From the NCBI GenBank assembly GCA_934691625.1, contig CAKUTA010000003.1, positions 124,001-188,000 on the forward strand: a DNA stretch of 64,000 nt, given 5' to 3'. The notes below the pieces were generated by a model. That model had not been told where the DNA came from and made no database searches. It saw nothing but the letters and a program-made list of their open reading frames with translations. Source of the stretch: an uncultured Bacteroidales bacterium (GTDB lineage: Bacteria; Bacteroidota; Bacteroidia; Bacteroidales; UBA932). The position numbers and the translations under genes are program-made. Positions 9,547-18,700 of the stretch are shown piece by piece (positions within the stretch are counted from its first letter, which is position 1; each line of letters begins with the position of its first letter).

Positions 9547-9951
9547 ATGGCGACTATCTTCACTAGAATTGCCAAGGGGGAGATCCCTTCTTACAAGGTG
9601 GCTGAAAATGAGGATTTCTACGCATTTCTGGATATCAATCCTCTTGTAAAGGGGCATACGCTGGTTATTCCTAAGAATGTGGAGGATGACTATATCTTCC
9701 ATCTGGATGACAAGACCTATCTCGGTCTGTGCGCGTTCGCGAAGAAAGTGGCGCTGGCTATCCAGGCTGCTGTTCCGTGCAAGCGTATCGGTGTCTGTGT
9801 GCTCGGGCTGGAGGTTCCTCATACACATATTCATCTGGTTCCGCTTCAGCAGGAGAGCGACATTGATTTCAGAAAAGAGAAACTGCATCTGTCTGAAGAT
9901 GAGTTCAGGGAAATAGCATCATCAATCTTCTCCGAATATGAGAAATTATAG
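9547..9951 (+). CDS. HIT-family nucleotide-binding hydrolase
   Basis: 134 residues with the N-terminal IFTRIAKGEIPSYKV block and the histidine triad H92-T-H94-I-H96-L-V, the catalytic signature of Hint-type nucleoside phosphoramidases and related hydrolases. The likely substrate is a purine nucleoside phosphoramidate or an adenylate intermediate, but the exact one cannot be read from sequence. It follows greA by three bases, and the next gene begins 14 bases before its stop, so all three probably share one mRNA. Confidence 0.92.
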   Translation: MATIFTRIAKGEIPSYKVAENEDFYAFLDINPLVKGHTLVIPKNVEDDYIFHLDDKTYLGLCAFAKKVALAIQAAVPCKRIGVCVLGLEVPHTHIHLVPLQQESDIDFRKEKLHLSEDEFREIASSIFSEYEKL

Positions 9952-11077
9952 AAATTGCATAGCTGCGGCTGTCATGGCTGCGGCTGCTTTTACGTCATGC
10001 TGCCGGTCTGCACGTATTGAGGGTATGCTCGCTGATGCTCCTGATTCGGAGGTGATTGTGAAGCTTCTGGATGTGAACAAGTATAAGGTGCTGGATACGG
10101 TCAGGACTGATGCCCATGGCAAGTTCAGCTACAGGACATCCATTGAGGCAGGGCAGCCGGAGTTCATATATCTGTTCTACGGCGATACCAGAATAGCTTC
10201 AATGCTTCTTCAGCGTGGGGATAAGGTCAATGTCAATGCCGATACTCTTGGGACATATTCTGTTACAGGGTCCGACGAGACCTTGAAACTTATGGATGTG
10301 GAGAAGGACGAGGCTGATTTCGAGGACAAGTTCATGACCGCTTCTGCCCGTCTGGATGATCTGGACCCGTTGTCTGCCGAGGCAGGGCAGCTGAAGAAGG
10401 ATATATCTTCGCAGTATGTGGCATATTACAGGAGCCGTGTGAAGTATATTCTCCAGAACTCTCATTCTCTCACGGTTATTCCTGTGCTGTATCAGACAAT
10501 AGGCGGTAGTCTTCCTGTTTTCGGGCAGGTTACTGATGCCATTCATTTCAGGAATATGTGCGATTCGCTGAAGACTGTATATCCTGAGTCTAAATATGTG
10601 AAGGCTCTGGAGCAGGAGGCGTCCAGGAGGCAGCAGATGCTTTCTCTCAATGCGCGTATCCAGTCTGCAGGTCAGGCTTCGTATCCTGATATCGAGCTTG
10701 CCGATGTGAACGGGAAGAAGGTGAAGCTCAGCAGCCTTGATTCCAAGGTGGTGATGATTTATTTCTGGAGTTCTTCGGATGCTGCACAGAAGATGTTCAA
10801 CCAGGGTGTCATGAAGCCTGTGTATAATGAGTATCATACTAAGGGTTTCGACATCTACAGCGTGTCTGCCGATGCTGACAAGGCTGCGTGGGCGTCTGTA
10901 GTCAAGAGCCAGCAGCTTCCATGGGTCAATGTCTGTGATGTGAACGGCTCGACTCTGGGGCTGTACAATGTCGGCAGTCTCCCGATGGTTTATTTCATTG
11001 TGGATGGTGCCCTGGTCAATGCTCCTGAGGTGAAGGATGCGGCATCTCTCCGCAAGTTCCTGTCCTCCAGGCTTTAG
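9938..11077 (+). CDS. Thioredoxin-fold (AhpC/TSA-type) lipoprotein with DUF4369-like N-terminus and no CxxC
   Basis: 379 residues. A signal sequence ends in a lipobox cysteine near residue 21, so this is probably a lipoprotein. Residues about 27-130 resemble the beta-rich DUF4369-type domain often found before thioredoxin-like domains in Bacteroidota. The C-terminal part (about 245-379) keeps the thioredoxin fold: an L-x-D-V-N-G-K-K entry strand and a cis-proline region (GSLPMVYFI). Where the CxxC active site should be, after FW at 276-277, there is SSSDAAQ (278-284), so both redox cysteines are missing. A disulfide role is therefore unlikely; a binding or structural role is more plausible. 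It overlaps the HIT gene by 14 bases. Confidence 0.75.
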   Translation: MRNYRNCIAAAVMAAAAFTSCCRSARIEGMLADAPDSEVIVKLLDVNKYKVLDTVRTDAHGKFSYRTSIEAGQPEFIYLFYGDTRIASMLLQRGDKVNVNADTLGTYSVTGSDETLKLMDVEKDEADFEDKFMTASARLDDLDPLSAEAGQLKKDISSQYVAYYRSRVKYILQNSHSLTVIPVLYQTIGGSLPVFGQVTDAIHFRNMCDSLKTVYPESKYVKALEQEASRRQQMLSLNARIQSAGQASYPDIELADVNGKKVKLSSLDSKVVMIYFWSSSDAAQKMFNQGVMKPVYNEYHTKGFDIYSVSADADKAAWASVVKSQQLPWVNVCDVNGSTLGLYNVGSLPMVYFIVDGALVNAPEVKDAASLRKFLSSRL

Positions 11078-11266
11078 AACAATGTTTCTGGACGGTCAGA
11101 TGAGCTGCATGATCTGCCTTGTCTATCTAGAAAACAAATACTGATATCAGCCTCTTACAATTCTCAAATGTGTTCAATGCAGACATTAGGGATTTGTAAG
11201 GGGCTGAATCAGTTTCCCAAGACAGCTTTTTTCAGTGTTGGCACATGGTTTCCGCGTTTTCGCCAT

Positions 11267-11428
11267 GCGGGACGGTGCCACGGGATTATTGTTAAGTTCT
11301 TGATAATCAATAGTGATTTTGCTTATGGCGTGGATTTGGTGCTGAAAAATAACATCAAATCCACGCTGTGCTTTTATAACTTGTTGAACGTCTGTGTGAT
11401 ACCATTTCGTGCCGTGGCATCGTCCCGC
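11267..11428 (-). repeat. P element copy A: 162-bp structured intergenic repeat
   Basis: Outer inverted repeats lie at 11267-11284 and 11411-11428 (GCGGGACGGTGCCACGG against its complement, one mismatch). Perfect 11-bp inner inverted repeats lie at 11328-11338 and 11356-11366 (GCGTGGATTTG / CAAATCCACGC). Read on the minus strand it lines up with copies at 38324-38486 and 40730-40893, including an ATTGATTATCA block between the inner and outer right arms. Confidence 0.8.
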
Positions 11429-11438
11429 GATGAGAGTA

Positions 11439-11669
11439 GGGGAGGTTGTTGGGATGGCGGTGGTGCGAGGTGAAGTAGGTGATTTTGTGATGAGCGGTGT
11501 GGGGAAATGGTGGAGGAGATGATGCCCAGTTCTGGTGCGCCGGTGAGGATGTGAGGCGTGGAACATAATGTGGTGATTTATAAAGAATTAAATGAAATTC
11601 TGCTCCATATTTTGTGGAGTAGAAAATTGGTTAATTGTCTGTGTGTTATGGTGTTATGCTCCATGGGAG
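11439..11669 (+). repeat. X/Y repeat module, copy 1
   Basis: Block X1 (11439-11510) and block Y1 (11558-11669) recur at 12402-12472 and 12296-12409 in the opposite order. Matching words include GATTnTGTGATGAnCGGTGTG (X), and TTTTGTGGAGTnGAAAA and TGGTTAATT (Y). The end of Y1 runs into a GGGAG that begins X elsewhere, which suggests a decayed tandem array with alternating blocks. Y contains a CTCCA/TGGAG hairpin. Confidence 0.65.
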
Positions 11670-11710
11670 TTTATTGGTCACTTGGACAAAAATAGGATGG
11701 ACTGTCAAAA

Positions 11711-11756
11711 GTCAAGCGCGAGCGAGCCGCCCATCAAGCTCGGCGAAGCGCTTGAC
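11711..11756. other. Strong GC-rich hairpin
   Basis: Perfect 9-bp arms, GTCAAGCGC at 11711-11719 and GCGCTTGAC at 11748-11756, with a second inner pairing CGAGC/GCTCG at 11723-11727 and 11738-11742. There is no T-run directly after it on either strand, so it is not a standard terminator. It could be a structured RNA piece or repeat remnant. Confidence 0.6.
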
Positions 11757-12074
11757 TATGCTAGCTGTTCATCTGTGGCGTGATTTTTTAATATATTATG
11801 CGGCTTAATAAAAAGAGGGGATAGAGTAGAGTGCCATTATCGGCACGAGGTTATAGGCAGACTCGTGGATTCCCTAATATCTTCGATAGAAGCCTTTTAC
11901 CCGTTCAATCCTGCCAAAGCGGAACCGTTTATATGATTTCACCCAGACAAGTCTGATGATCTCCACTCCAATGGAGAATTGAGCAAAAATTAGGTGTTTT
12001 CTTCTTGTCATTTGATTTATATTGTAAGCGGTGAAAGAAAATTCCTCTTTGTTCAAGCACCTCCCCTCTAAGAT

Positions 12075-12143
12075 AATAAAAGACAGGTACCCATTAGGGA
12101 TAGATACCTGTCTTGTTTTCTTACAATTGCTTTTATCAAATGA
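12075..12143. repeat. Dyad repeat, copy 1
   Basis: About 69 bases beginning AATAAAAGAC recur at 12204-12271 in direct orientation. This copy has a perfect 10-bp dyad (AAGACAGGTA at 12080-12089, TACCTGTCTT at 12105-12114) followed by GTTTTC, so it could also work as a weak terminator. Confidence 0.65.
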
Positions 12144-12203
12144 CGGTGCAAAGGTAAATAAAATTTTCTGATTGCAGCAATCTTCTTGGGAAAGTTTCGA
12201 AAA

Positions 12204-12271
12204 AATAAAAGACCGATACCAATTCGGGATAGATGCCTGTCTTGTTTTTCTTACAGTGCTTATTATCAAGT
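12204..12271. repeat. Dyad repeat, copy 2
   Basis: Direct, imperfect copy of 12075-12143: both share AATAAAAGAC, GGGATAGAT, CCTGTCTTGTTTT and TTACA. The dyad is less perfect here. It is separated from copy 1 by about 60 bases of unrelated sequence. Confidence 0.6.
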
Positions 12272-12295
12272 GGCACGGCAAGCGGGCAGGATATA

Positions 12296-12472
12296 GTGGA
12301 ACGTAATGCGGTGATTGGTAGGTGATTGGGTGAGATGCTACTCTCTGTTTTGTGGAGTGGAAAAGTGGTTAATTAATTGTGGGTTAGGGTGTTATACGTC
12401 ACGGGAGGTCGTTGCGATGGACTGTTGTGTAAGGGAGTAGGCGATTCTGTGATGAACGGTGTGAGGAAGTGG
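12296..12472 (+). repeat. X/Y repeat module, copy 2
   Basis: Block Y2 (12296-12409) aligns with Y1 over its length (GTGGAACnTAATGnGGTGATT at one end, GGTGTTAT near the other). Block X2 (12402-12472) aligns with X1. Here Y comes before X. Confidence 0.65.
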
Positions 12473-12594
12473 ATAATTGATTATGTCATGTTGTGGGGTG
12501 ACGGAGATGGTGGAGTGCTAGATCTGGGCAGAGCATAAAAAAGGCGGGGCGCCATGGTTGGTGCTCCGCCGCTGATATTGTGTGAGGTGTTGCA

Positions 12595-14106
12595 TTATCT
12601 GTAGTTTGCACTGACTGAATAAAGATCTATTGAAGGACCAGTCATTGCGTATGTACTTTTACATGTTATCGTGTTACCGTTCGTAGTAAAAGTCCCATCT
12701 CCTTTGATTATAAGGTTTTTACATTCATCAGTTTGTTTGATGATTGTGGCGTTATTCACAATAACGTGATATTCTGTTGTTCTAATCTTCCATAGAATTT
12801 CTTTAAAGGTTACTGATACTTGTGTCGCTATTTCAATATCTATGTCCGAAGGAACATGGAACTCTGTTGATGTTATGCTTGGCGCTTTTGATATTGCAGA
12901 GAGAGTCACATTGCTCTCATTAAATGATATTGAGTTTAATCCCCATTGGTAATTACTGCTCCACGGATTATCACCGCTGTTCTTCGGAGGATTAGCGGCA
13001 TACGGCAGACCGGTGATGTGTCTGGTTATTGTGGCGGAGCCGGTGAATTCGGTGCCGTCAATGGTCTTGTAGATTACGGTAGCCTGGATATCTTTCTGTC
13101 CCCAGATGTTGTGACCAGATGTCTCATCTACTTTGATTGCGGTGTTCTCTTCTCCAGAGTAGGTGAAGCTGTCGCCATCTACGACAAGATTGAAAGAGAC
13201 GAATTGCAGCAGTTTGGAGGAGATGCCTTCGGCTTTCATGTTGTAGGATGCCTCGCCGGCACCTATCCAGTCGTTGGCGGTGGCATTGGCGGTGGCTACA
13301 TCCTTGGCGCTGATTCCATCGATGCCCTCGTTCGCTACGTAATAGCTGTATGACGTAGCGAACCCTGTGACATTGACATCGAAAGTGACATTGACCGGAA
13401 CGAACTCTGACGCATTGACTTTAATGTTGCTGTCGATGGTCTTGTCGGAAGCGTAGCTCTTGTACATTGCCTTGCCGTCCTTCTGGAACTTCAGCCAGAA
13501 ACCGCCGGTCAGTCCTTTCGGAACATTGACGAATACGGTATGCGCATTGTCATCGCTCAGCGTGAGCCCGCTTACGGTGGCTTCTCCTGTGAACTCGCTT
13601 CCGTCAAATCCGGAAATTGAGCCCCCCCGTGACGTAAAATCTACGGTCCCGTCGAAAACTGCTGTGACAGCGACGGCACGCACTCCGGAAGGCTCATCAA
13701 GAGCCGCGGAAATCTGGATATTGTTATCAGAACCTCTGCTATATGTCTGATTTGCAGCCTGAAGCCATGGCTTTCCGTTCTGCTCATAGCTGATGTTACC
13801 TTCGGTGCTGCAGCAGTTGTAATACAGGCTGATGGACTCGCTGTCCTCCAGAGGCTTGCTGAAGACGCCGCTGAACTTGGTGACAGCAGCATCGCTGTTC
13901 TTAAGCTCGGCGACACTTCCGTTGGATGCCACAGCGACAATGACATCGCCACTCTCGAACGCGTAACTGTTTCCGTCAATGCCGACTTTAGTGCCCGGAA
14001 TGGTCAGAACAGCAGATTCCCCTTTCGGAGACACATCTGGGAGACTCTCCTTGCCGCATGACACTGCCGCAACAAGGGCTATTATTCCAAAAATAAATTT
14101 TTTCAT
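12595..14106 (-). CDS. Fimbrillin-like surface lipoprotein, function unknown
   Basis: 503 residues. A signal peptide ends in the lipobox cysteine at residue 17 (AVSC-GKES). The body is beta-rich, with alternating hydrophobic/polar strands and many Ser, Thr, Asn and Gly. The first part (an early ...VLTIPGTKVGIDGNSYAF stretch, then ESGDVI) resembles the N-terminal domain of Bacteroidales fimbrillin-family lipoproteins. No catalytic motif is visible. It lies 18 bases after a 48-residue acidic peptide gene, with which it appears to form a two-gene unit. A pilus subunit, pilus tip protein or free surface adhesin are all possible. Confidence 0.6.
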   Translation of the reverse strand: MKKFIFGIIALVAAVSCGKESLPDVSPKGESAVLTIPGTKVGIDGNSYAFESGDVIVAVASNGSVAELKNSDAAVTKFSGVFSKPLEDSESISLYYNCCSTEGNISYEQNGKPWLQAANQTYSRGSDNNIQISAALDEPSGVRAVAVTAVFDGTVDFTSRGGSISGFDGSEFTGEATVSGLTLSDDNAHTVFVNVPKGLTGGFWLKFQKDGKAMYKSYASDKTIDSNIKVNASEFVPVNVTFDVNVTGFATSYSYYVANEGIDGISAKDVATANATANDWIGAGEASYNMKAEGISSKLLQFVSFNLVVDGDSFTYSGEENTAIKVDETSGHNIWGQKDIQATVIYKTIDGTEFTGSATITRHITGLPYAANPPKNSGDNPWSSNYQWGLNSISFNESNVTLSAISKAPSITSTEFHVPSDIDIEIATQVSVTFKEILWKIRTTEYHVIVNNATIIKQTDECKNLIIKGDGTFTTNGNTITCKSTYAMTGPSIDLYSVSANYR

Positions 14107-14124
14107 TTCAATTCAGATTTCGTG

Positions 14125-14271
14125 TTAGAGCTCTTCTTCCTCATCCCCGAAGATCGTGTTAGGGGCAAAGTTAATAGAATTGTCATTTGAAGGACTTTGG
14201 CAGAAGCTAGCTTCAAGGTCAATGTCGATGGCCGTGAGTTCCGGCGCGGTGTAAAAGTTGTTGTTAATCAT
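14125..14271 (-). CDS. 48-residue acidic peptide, companion of a fimbrillin-like lipoprotein
   Basis: The open frame can be extended to 14427, but the ATG at 14269-14271 has an upstream AGAAAGA and gives a peptide with the look of a common Bacteroidota short-peptide type: an N-terminal YTAPELTAIDIDLEASFCQS segment (a proline followed by alternating Ile/Asp/Leu, then one Cys) and an acidic tail ending GDEEEEL. No signal peptide. It precedes the lipoprotein gene by 18 bases. Function unknown; such peptides are often found just before surface-protein genes. Confidence 0.6.
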   Translation of the reverse strand: MINNNFYTAPELTAIDIDLEASFCQSPSNDNSINFAPNTIFGDEEEEL

Positions 14272-14473
14272 GTTCTTTCTAGTTTGAGCTCGCAAGTTAA
14301 TGTTTTTTGGCCGACCGACGGATATTCGGCAATGTACTTCGGAATTGGAATATGTGTAACTATTTGAGCTATAAATATTTATGGCTGCACAGAAAACCCA
14401 GTGAATGCATGAGATACGTTTTAACATACTGATAATTAGTATATTAAAACATAGGGACGCGATACTGGTGTGG

Positions 14474-15163
14474 CTAGATAATCTTCTTTTTTGAAACTGT
14501 CGGGATGAACTGCTTCAGATAGAACGGCTCGAAATATGCCACGTCCTCGAACTTCCTCATGGCAAGCAGACGGCTCCCCGGAATCAGCATTGATGCCGCC
14601 TTAGGGCAGGTCTGCACGAAACAGGCATTGTCAGACTTGATAGTCTCCATGCATTTTCCTGCACCGTCGCCGATGAACAGCACAGGACCCTCGGCGAGGA
14701 TGCCGGCGAAACTCTCATTGTCGATGACCTTGGGCTCGGTCTCTGAAACCTGCTTCCCGTCCGGAGTGAATACGGCTGTATAGACTTCCATCCTGCGGGC
14801 ATCTATCATCGGCACGATATACCTGCAACCTTCAGGAAGAAGATGCTCCCCGATAGCCTGCCATACCAGCGTGTCCAGGGAGCCGACAGCGAGCAGCGGA
14901 AGCCCTGCACCGAAACATAGTCCCTTTGCTGTGGATACTCCGACGCGGAGCCCCGTGTATGAACCAGGGCCCATGCTGACACATACGGCATTGCAGTCCT
15001 TGACTGTAATCCCTTTCTCGTCAAGCATCTCCTTGATGAACGGCGCGGTAAGAGAAGCATGCTGCCTGTCCGCATTCTCGCGTGTGGACACTATCTTTCC
15101 GTCCTCCGACAGGGCGGTGGAGCAGAGAGCTGTAGAAGTCTCTATGAACAATATCCTTTCCAT
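14474..15163 (-). CDS. tsaB: tRNA threonylcarbamoyladenosine biosynthesis protein TsaB
   Basis: 229 residues of the ASKHA fold: the N-terminal ILFIETST block and the MGPGSYTGLRVG block typical of TsaB. It acts with TsaD and TsaE to install t6A37 on tRNAs reading ANN codons; TsaB is the dimerisation partner and is not catalytic. It lies 18 bases downstream of cvpA and is probably co-transcribed with it. The length and the two motifs make the call secure. Confidence 0.93.
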   Translation of the reverse strand: MERILFIETSTALCSTALSEDGKIVSTRENADRQHASLTAPFIKEMLDEKGITVKDCNAVCVSMGPGSYTGLRVGVSTAKGLCFGAGLPLLAVGSLDTLVWQAIGEHLLPEGCRYIVPMIDARRMEVYTAVFTPDGKQVSETEPKVIDNESFAGILAEGPVLFIGDGAGKCMETIKSDNACFVQTCPKAASMLIPGSRLLAMRKFEDVAYFEPFYLKQFIPTVSKKKII

Positions 15164-15181
15164 CTTCTTTGTCTGGGTTTC

Positions 15182-15676
15182 CTACTGCTTGAACAGAAGC
15201 TCCTTGAAATACGGGAACACGCCGTATGCGATCCTTTTTATCGGGGTGTAGAGCGCGGACCTGTCCAGGACCTGCCCGTCCACGATGTTGAAGCTGGTGT
15301 TCAATGTATTGAAAAGCATTATCAATATTCCTGTTATCAATGTCGCCTTCAGCAGCGCGAAGACCGCACCGAGAAGCCTGTCAAGCCATCCGAGCATCAC
15401 CAGCTTTATGCTGGCGCGGATGATCTTTCCGAGCAGATGCAGCGCGAATATCACAGCTGCCGCAATGAGGATGAACATGATCACATGCAGGATCTGCCCG
15501 GAGATGTGCAGCCAGGGACCGGCGAGACTGCAGAGCAGCCCGGAAAACTTGAATGCCACCCATGTGCCGGCGATGATGGACACCAATGCAACTATCTGTG
15601 CGGTAAAGCCTTTTACAATGCCTTGTATGGCCGCTCCCAACAGACAAATTGACAATATGATATCCAATGTGCACAT
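15182..15676 (-). CDS. CvpA-family membrane protein
   Basis: 164 residues with four hydrophobic segments (about 4-24, 28-45, 60-85 and 100-125), consistent with the CvpA family (named for colicin V production in E. coli). An early ILSICLLGAAIQGIVKGF stretch fits the family. It is an inner-membrane protein whose molecular role is not settled. It starts 49 bases from ileS on the opposite strand, from a promoter that overlaps the ileS promoter, and leads into tsaB. Confidence 0.8.
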   Translation of the reverse strand: MCTLDIILSICLLGAAIQGIVKGFTAQIVALVSIIAGTWVAFKFSGLLCSLAGPWLHISGQILHVIMFILIAAAVIFALHLLGKIIRASIKLVMLGWLDRLLGAVFALLKATLITGILIMLFNTLNTSFNIVDGQVLDRSALYTPIKRIAYGVFPYFKELLFKQ

Positions 15677-15700
15677 TGCATAAAAAAATTACTAACTTTG
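15668..15700 (+). promoter_or_regulatory. Promoter for ileS
   Basis: TAACTTTG at 15693-15700 fits TAnnTTTG exactly, with a weak TGTG at 15668-15671, 21 bases upstream. The transcript would begin near 15707 with a leader of about 19 bases. Confidence 0.55.
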
Positions 15701-15707
15701 CAAACTG

Positions 15708-15737
15708 CAAAAATACATAAAAACTATGACATTCAAA
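15708..15737 (-). promoter_or_regulatory. Promoter for cvpA-tsaB, overlapping the ileS promoter
   Basis: On the minus strand TATTTTTG (15715 to 15708) fits TAnnTTTG exactly and TTTG (15737 to 15734) lies 18 bases upstream, inside the ileS coding start. Transcription would begin near 15701, a few bases from the ileS start point. Confidence 0.5.
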
Positions 15738-18700
15738 GAGTACAAGGGCTTGAATCTGGTATCTGTCGGCAGTGAAGTGCTGGACAGGTGGAAGAAGAAT
15801 CATGCGTTCGAGAAATCGCTCGAACTGAGGGAAGGCGCTCCGGAATTCATCTTTTTCGAAGGACCGCCATCAGCTAACGGCATGCCGGGCATTCATCATG
15901 TTATGGCCCGCTCTATCAAGGATGCCATTTGCAGATACAAGACACAGACTGGATATAAGGTGAACCGCCGCGCCGGATGGGATACCCATGGGCTGCCGGT
16001 GGAGATAGGCGTGGAGAAGAAGCTCGGCATCCATAAGGATGACATCGGGAAGAAGATCTCCGTAGCCGAGTACAATGACACCTGCCGCAGGGAAGTCATG
16101 AAATATACCAAGGAGTGGGTGAACATGACCGAGCGCATCGGCTACTGGGTGGACATGAACGACCCTTATATCACTTATGACAACAGATATATAGAGACAC
16201 TCTGGTATCTTCTTAAGAAAATCTACGAGAAGGGGCTGCTTTACAAGGGCTTCTCCATCCAGCCGTATTCTCCGTCTGACGGTACCGGACTGAGCTCGCA
16301 CGAGCTGAACCAGCCTGGCTGCTACAAGGATGTCACAGATACGACAGCCACGGTGCAGTTCGAGATTATCAAGGATGCCAAGTCGCAGCCACTTTTCGGG
16401 CTGGAGACATTGCCGGTATATTTTCTGGCATGGACTACAACCCCTTGGACATTGCCTTCTAACACGGCGCTCTGCGTCGGCCCGGATATCGAGTATGTCA
16501 GGGTGAAGTCATTCAACCCTTATACGGGTTCAGAGGCTATCTACGTGGTAGCCAAGGCTCTGGTGTCGGAATGGTTCAGCCCGAAGGCTGCCGAGCTGTC
16601 GCTTGACGACTACAAGCCTGGAGACAAGCTCATTCCGTTCAAGGTGCTGGACGGCATGTTCAAGGGCTCGGAGCTTGTGGGCATCAGATACCACCAGCTG
16701 ATTCCTTGGTTCAAGCCGCTCGAGGGAGATGCCTTCAGGGTTATCTCAGGTGACTATGTATCTATAGATGAAGGCACTACTGGTATTGTCCATATCGCCC
16801 CTACATTCGGAGCCGACGATAAGAAGGTGGCTGCTGCCGCCGGAATCCCGCCGATGATGGTGCTGGACAGGAACGGCAACCCTCAGCCGCAGGTGGATCA
16901 TGACGGACGCTTCTGCCTTCTTGAGGATCTTGACCCTGAATATGTGGCTACACATGTGGCTCCGGAATACAAGGAATATGCAGGGCGTTTCGTCAAGAAC
17001 GCCTTTGATGACACATTGCTGAAGGACGCGCCTACGCTGGATATCGACCTCTGCATGATGATGAAGATGGACGGACGCGCATTCAGAATCCAGAAGCATG
17101 TGCACAGCTATCCTCACAGCTGGAGAACCGACAAGCCAGTGCTCTACTATCCTCTCGATGCGTGGTTCATAAAGACTACCGCTGTGAAGGACCAGATGGT
17201 GGCACTTAACAAGACTATCAAGTGGAAGCCGGAATCTACAGGTACAGGACGTTTCGGACAGTGGCTGGAAAATATCCAGGACTGGAACCTTTCACGCAGC
17301 CGTTTCTGGGGCACACCGCTCCCTGTATGGCGCACCGAGGACGGAAAGGAGGAGAAGTGCATAGGAAGCCTTAAGGAATTCTATGCCGAGATAGAGAAGG
17401 CTGTCGCTGCTGGCATCATGCCGTCGAACCCTCTGAAGGACAAGGGCTTCGATCCAGAGAACATGAGCAAGGAGAACTATGACAGGATAGACCTGCACCG
17501 CCCTTATGTCGATGAAATCTACCTTGTTTCCGATTCCGGAAAGAAGATGGTTCGCGAGAGCGATCTTATAGATGTATGGTTCGATTCTGGCTCAATGCCT
17601 TATGCTCAGGAAGGACTGCGTGCTCTTGGACAGCCTAAGTTCGGCTGCACCGCCGATTTCATTGCCGAAGGCGTTGACCAGACACGCGGATGGTTCTACA
17701 CCCTTCACGCTATCCATACGATGATCAGCGGCACGCCGGCATTCAAACGTGTGATCTCCAATGGTCTGGTTCTCGACAAGGACGGCAACAAGATGAGCAA
17801 GCGTCTTGGCAATGCAGTGGATCCGTTCCAGCAGCTCGACAAGTTCGGACCGGATGCATTGAGATGGTACATGCTCACCAATGCGCAGCCTTGGGACAAT
17901 CTCCGCTATGACGAGGAGGGCGTGGATGAGATCAGGAGAAAATTCTTCGGTACGCTCTACAACACATATTCATTCTTCGCGCTTTACGCGAATGTGGACA
18001 AGTTCGACCCTAAGGCTCCGGCAGTCCCTTATGAGCGCCGCCCTGAAATCGACAGATGGATTATCTCGCTGCTTAACACATTGATTAAGGATGTGGAGGC
18101 TGCATACGAGGACTATGATGTGACCTCGGCAGGCCGCATGATCCAGGATTTCGTATGCGACCACCTGAGCAACTGGTATGTCCGCCTTAACAGAAAGCGT
18201 TTCTGGGGCAGCGCGGACAATGAGGACAAGCTCGCAGCATATCAGACACTTTACGAGGTGCTGAAAGATATCGCCATACTTGGCGCCCCTATCGCACCGT
18301 TCTATATGGACCAGCTCTATCTCGACCTTGTTCCTGACGGGGAGGAGTCTGTACATTACGTCCACATGCCGTCTTATGATGAGGCAGTCATCGACAAGGA
18401 CCTGGAGGAGCGCATGGAGCTTGCACAGAGGGCATCATCCATGGTGCTTGCCCTTCGCCGCAAGGTGAATATCAAGGTCCGTCAGCCGCTTTCCAAGCTT
18501 GTGATACCTGTCATCTCCGACAAAGTGCGCGAGCAGCTGGAGAAAGTCAAGAGCCTGATTCTCGGCGAGGTCAATGTGAAGGAGGCTGAATTCATCTCCG
18601 ACACTACCGGTATCATAACCAAGAAGATAAAACCGAACTTCAAGACCCTCGGCAAGGTATATGGCAAGAGGATGAAGGAAATAGCTGCTGCATTCGGAGG

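Larger units (their letters stand above)
11078..12594. other. Gene-free, repeat-rich intergenic region
   Basis: About 1.5 kb between convergent genes. I see no convincing gene: open frames here of up to 135 codons overlap the repeats, lack ribosome-binding sites and have repeat-derived sequence. The stretch holds one P element (11267-11428), two X/Y repeat modules, a strong hairpin (11711-11756) and two copies of a dyad repeat (12075 and 12204), each listed separately. Transcription terminators for the flanking genes are presumably inside it but none has a clear T-run. Confidence 0.7.

Noticed and set aside
11267..11428. Insertion sequence
   Set aside because: Only 162 bp, with no transposase frame in the window; at most a non-autonomous element, and no target-site duplication was found.
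11186..11566. 126-codon minus-strand frame and an overlapping 101-codon plus-strand frame in the first repeat region
   Set aside because: Both run through P element copy A and block X1, lack ribosome-binding sites and have no recognisable domain; the sequence is explained by the repeats.
11874..12281. 135-codon minus-strand frame with an internal peptide repeat
   Set aside because: The peptide repeat is a by-product of the 69-base direct repeats; no start signal is seen, and the DNA dyads explain the pattern better.
11267..12472. CRISPR array
   Set aside because: The repeats are long, palindromic, few and irregularly spaced, with no unique spacers of constant length and no cas genes nearby.
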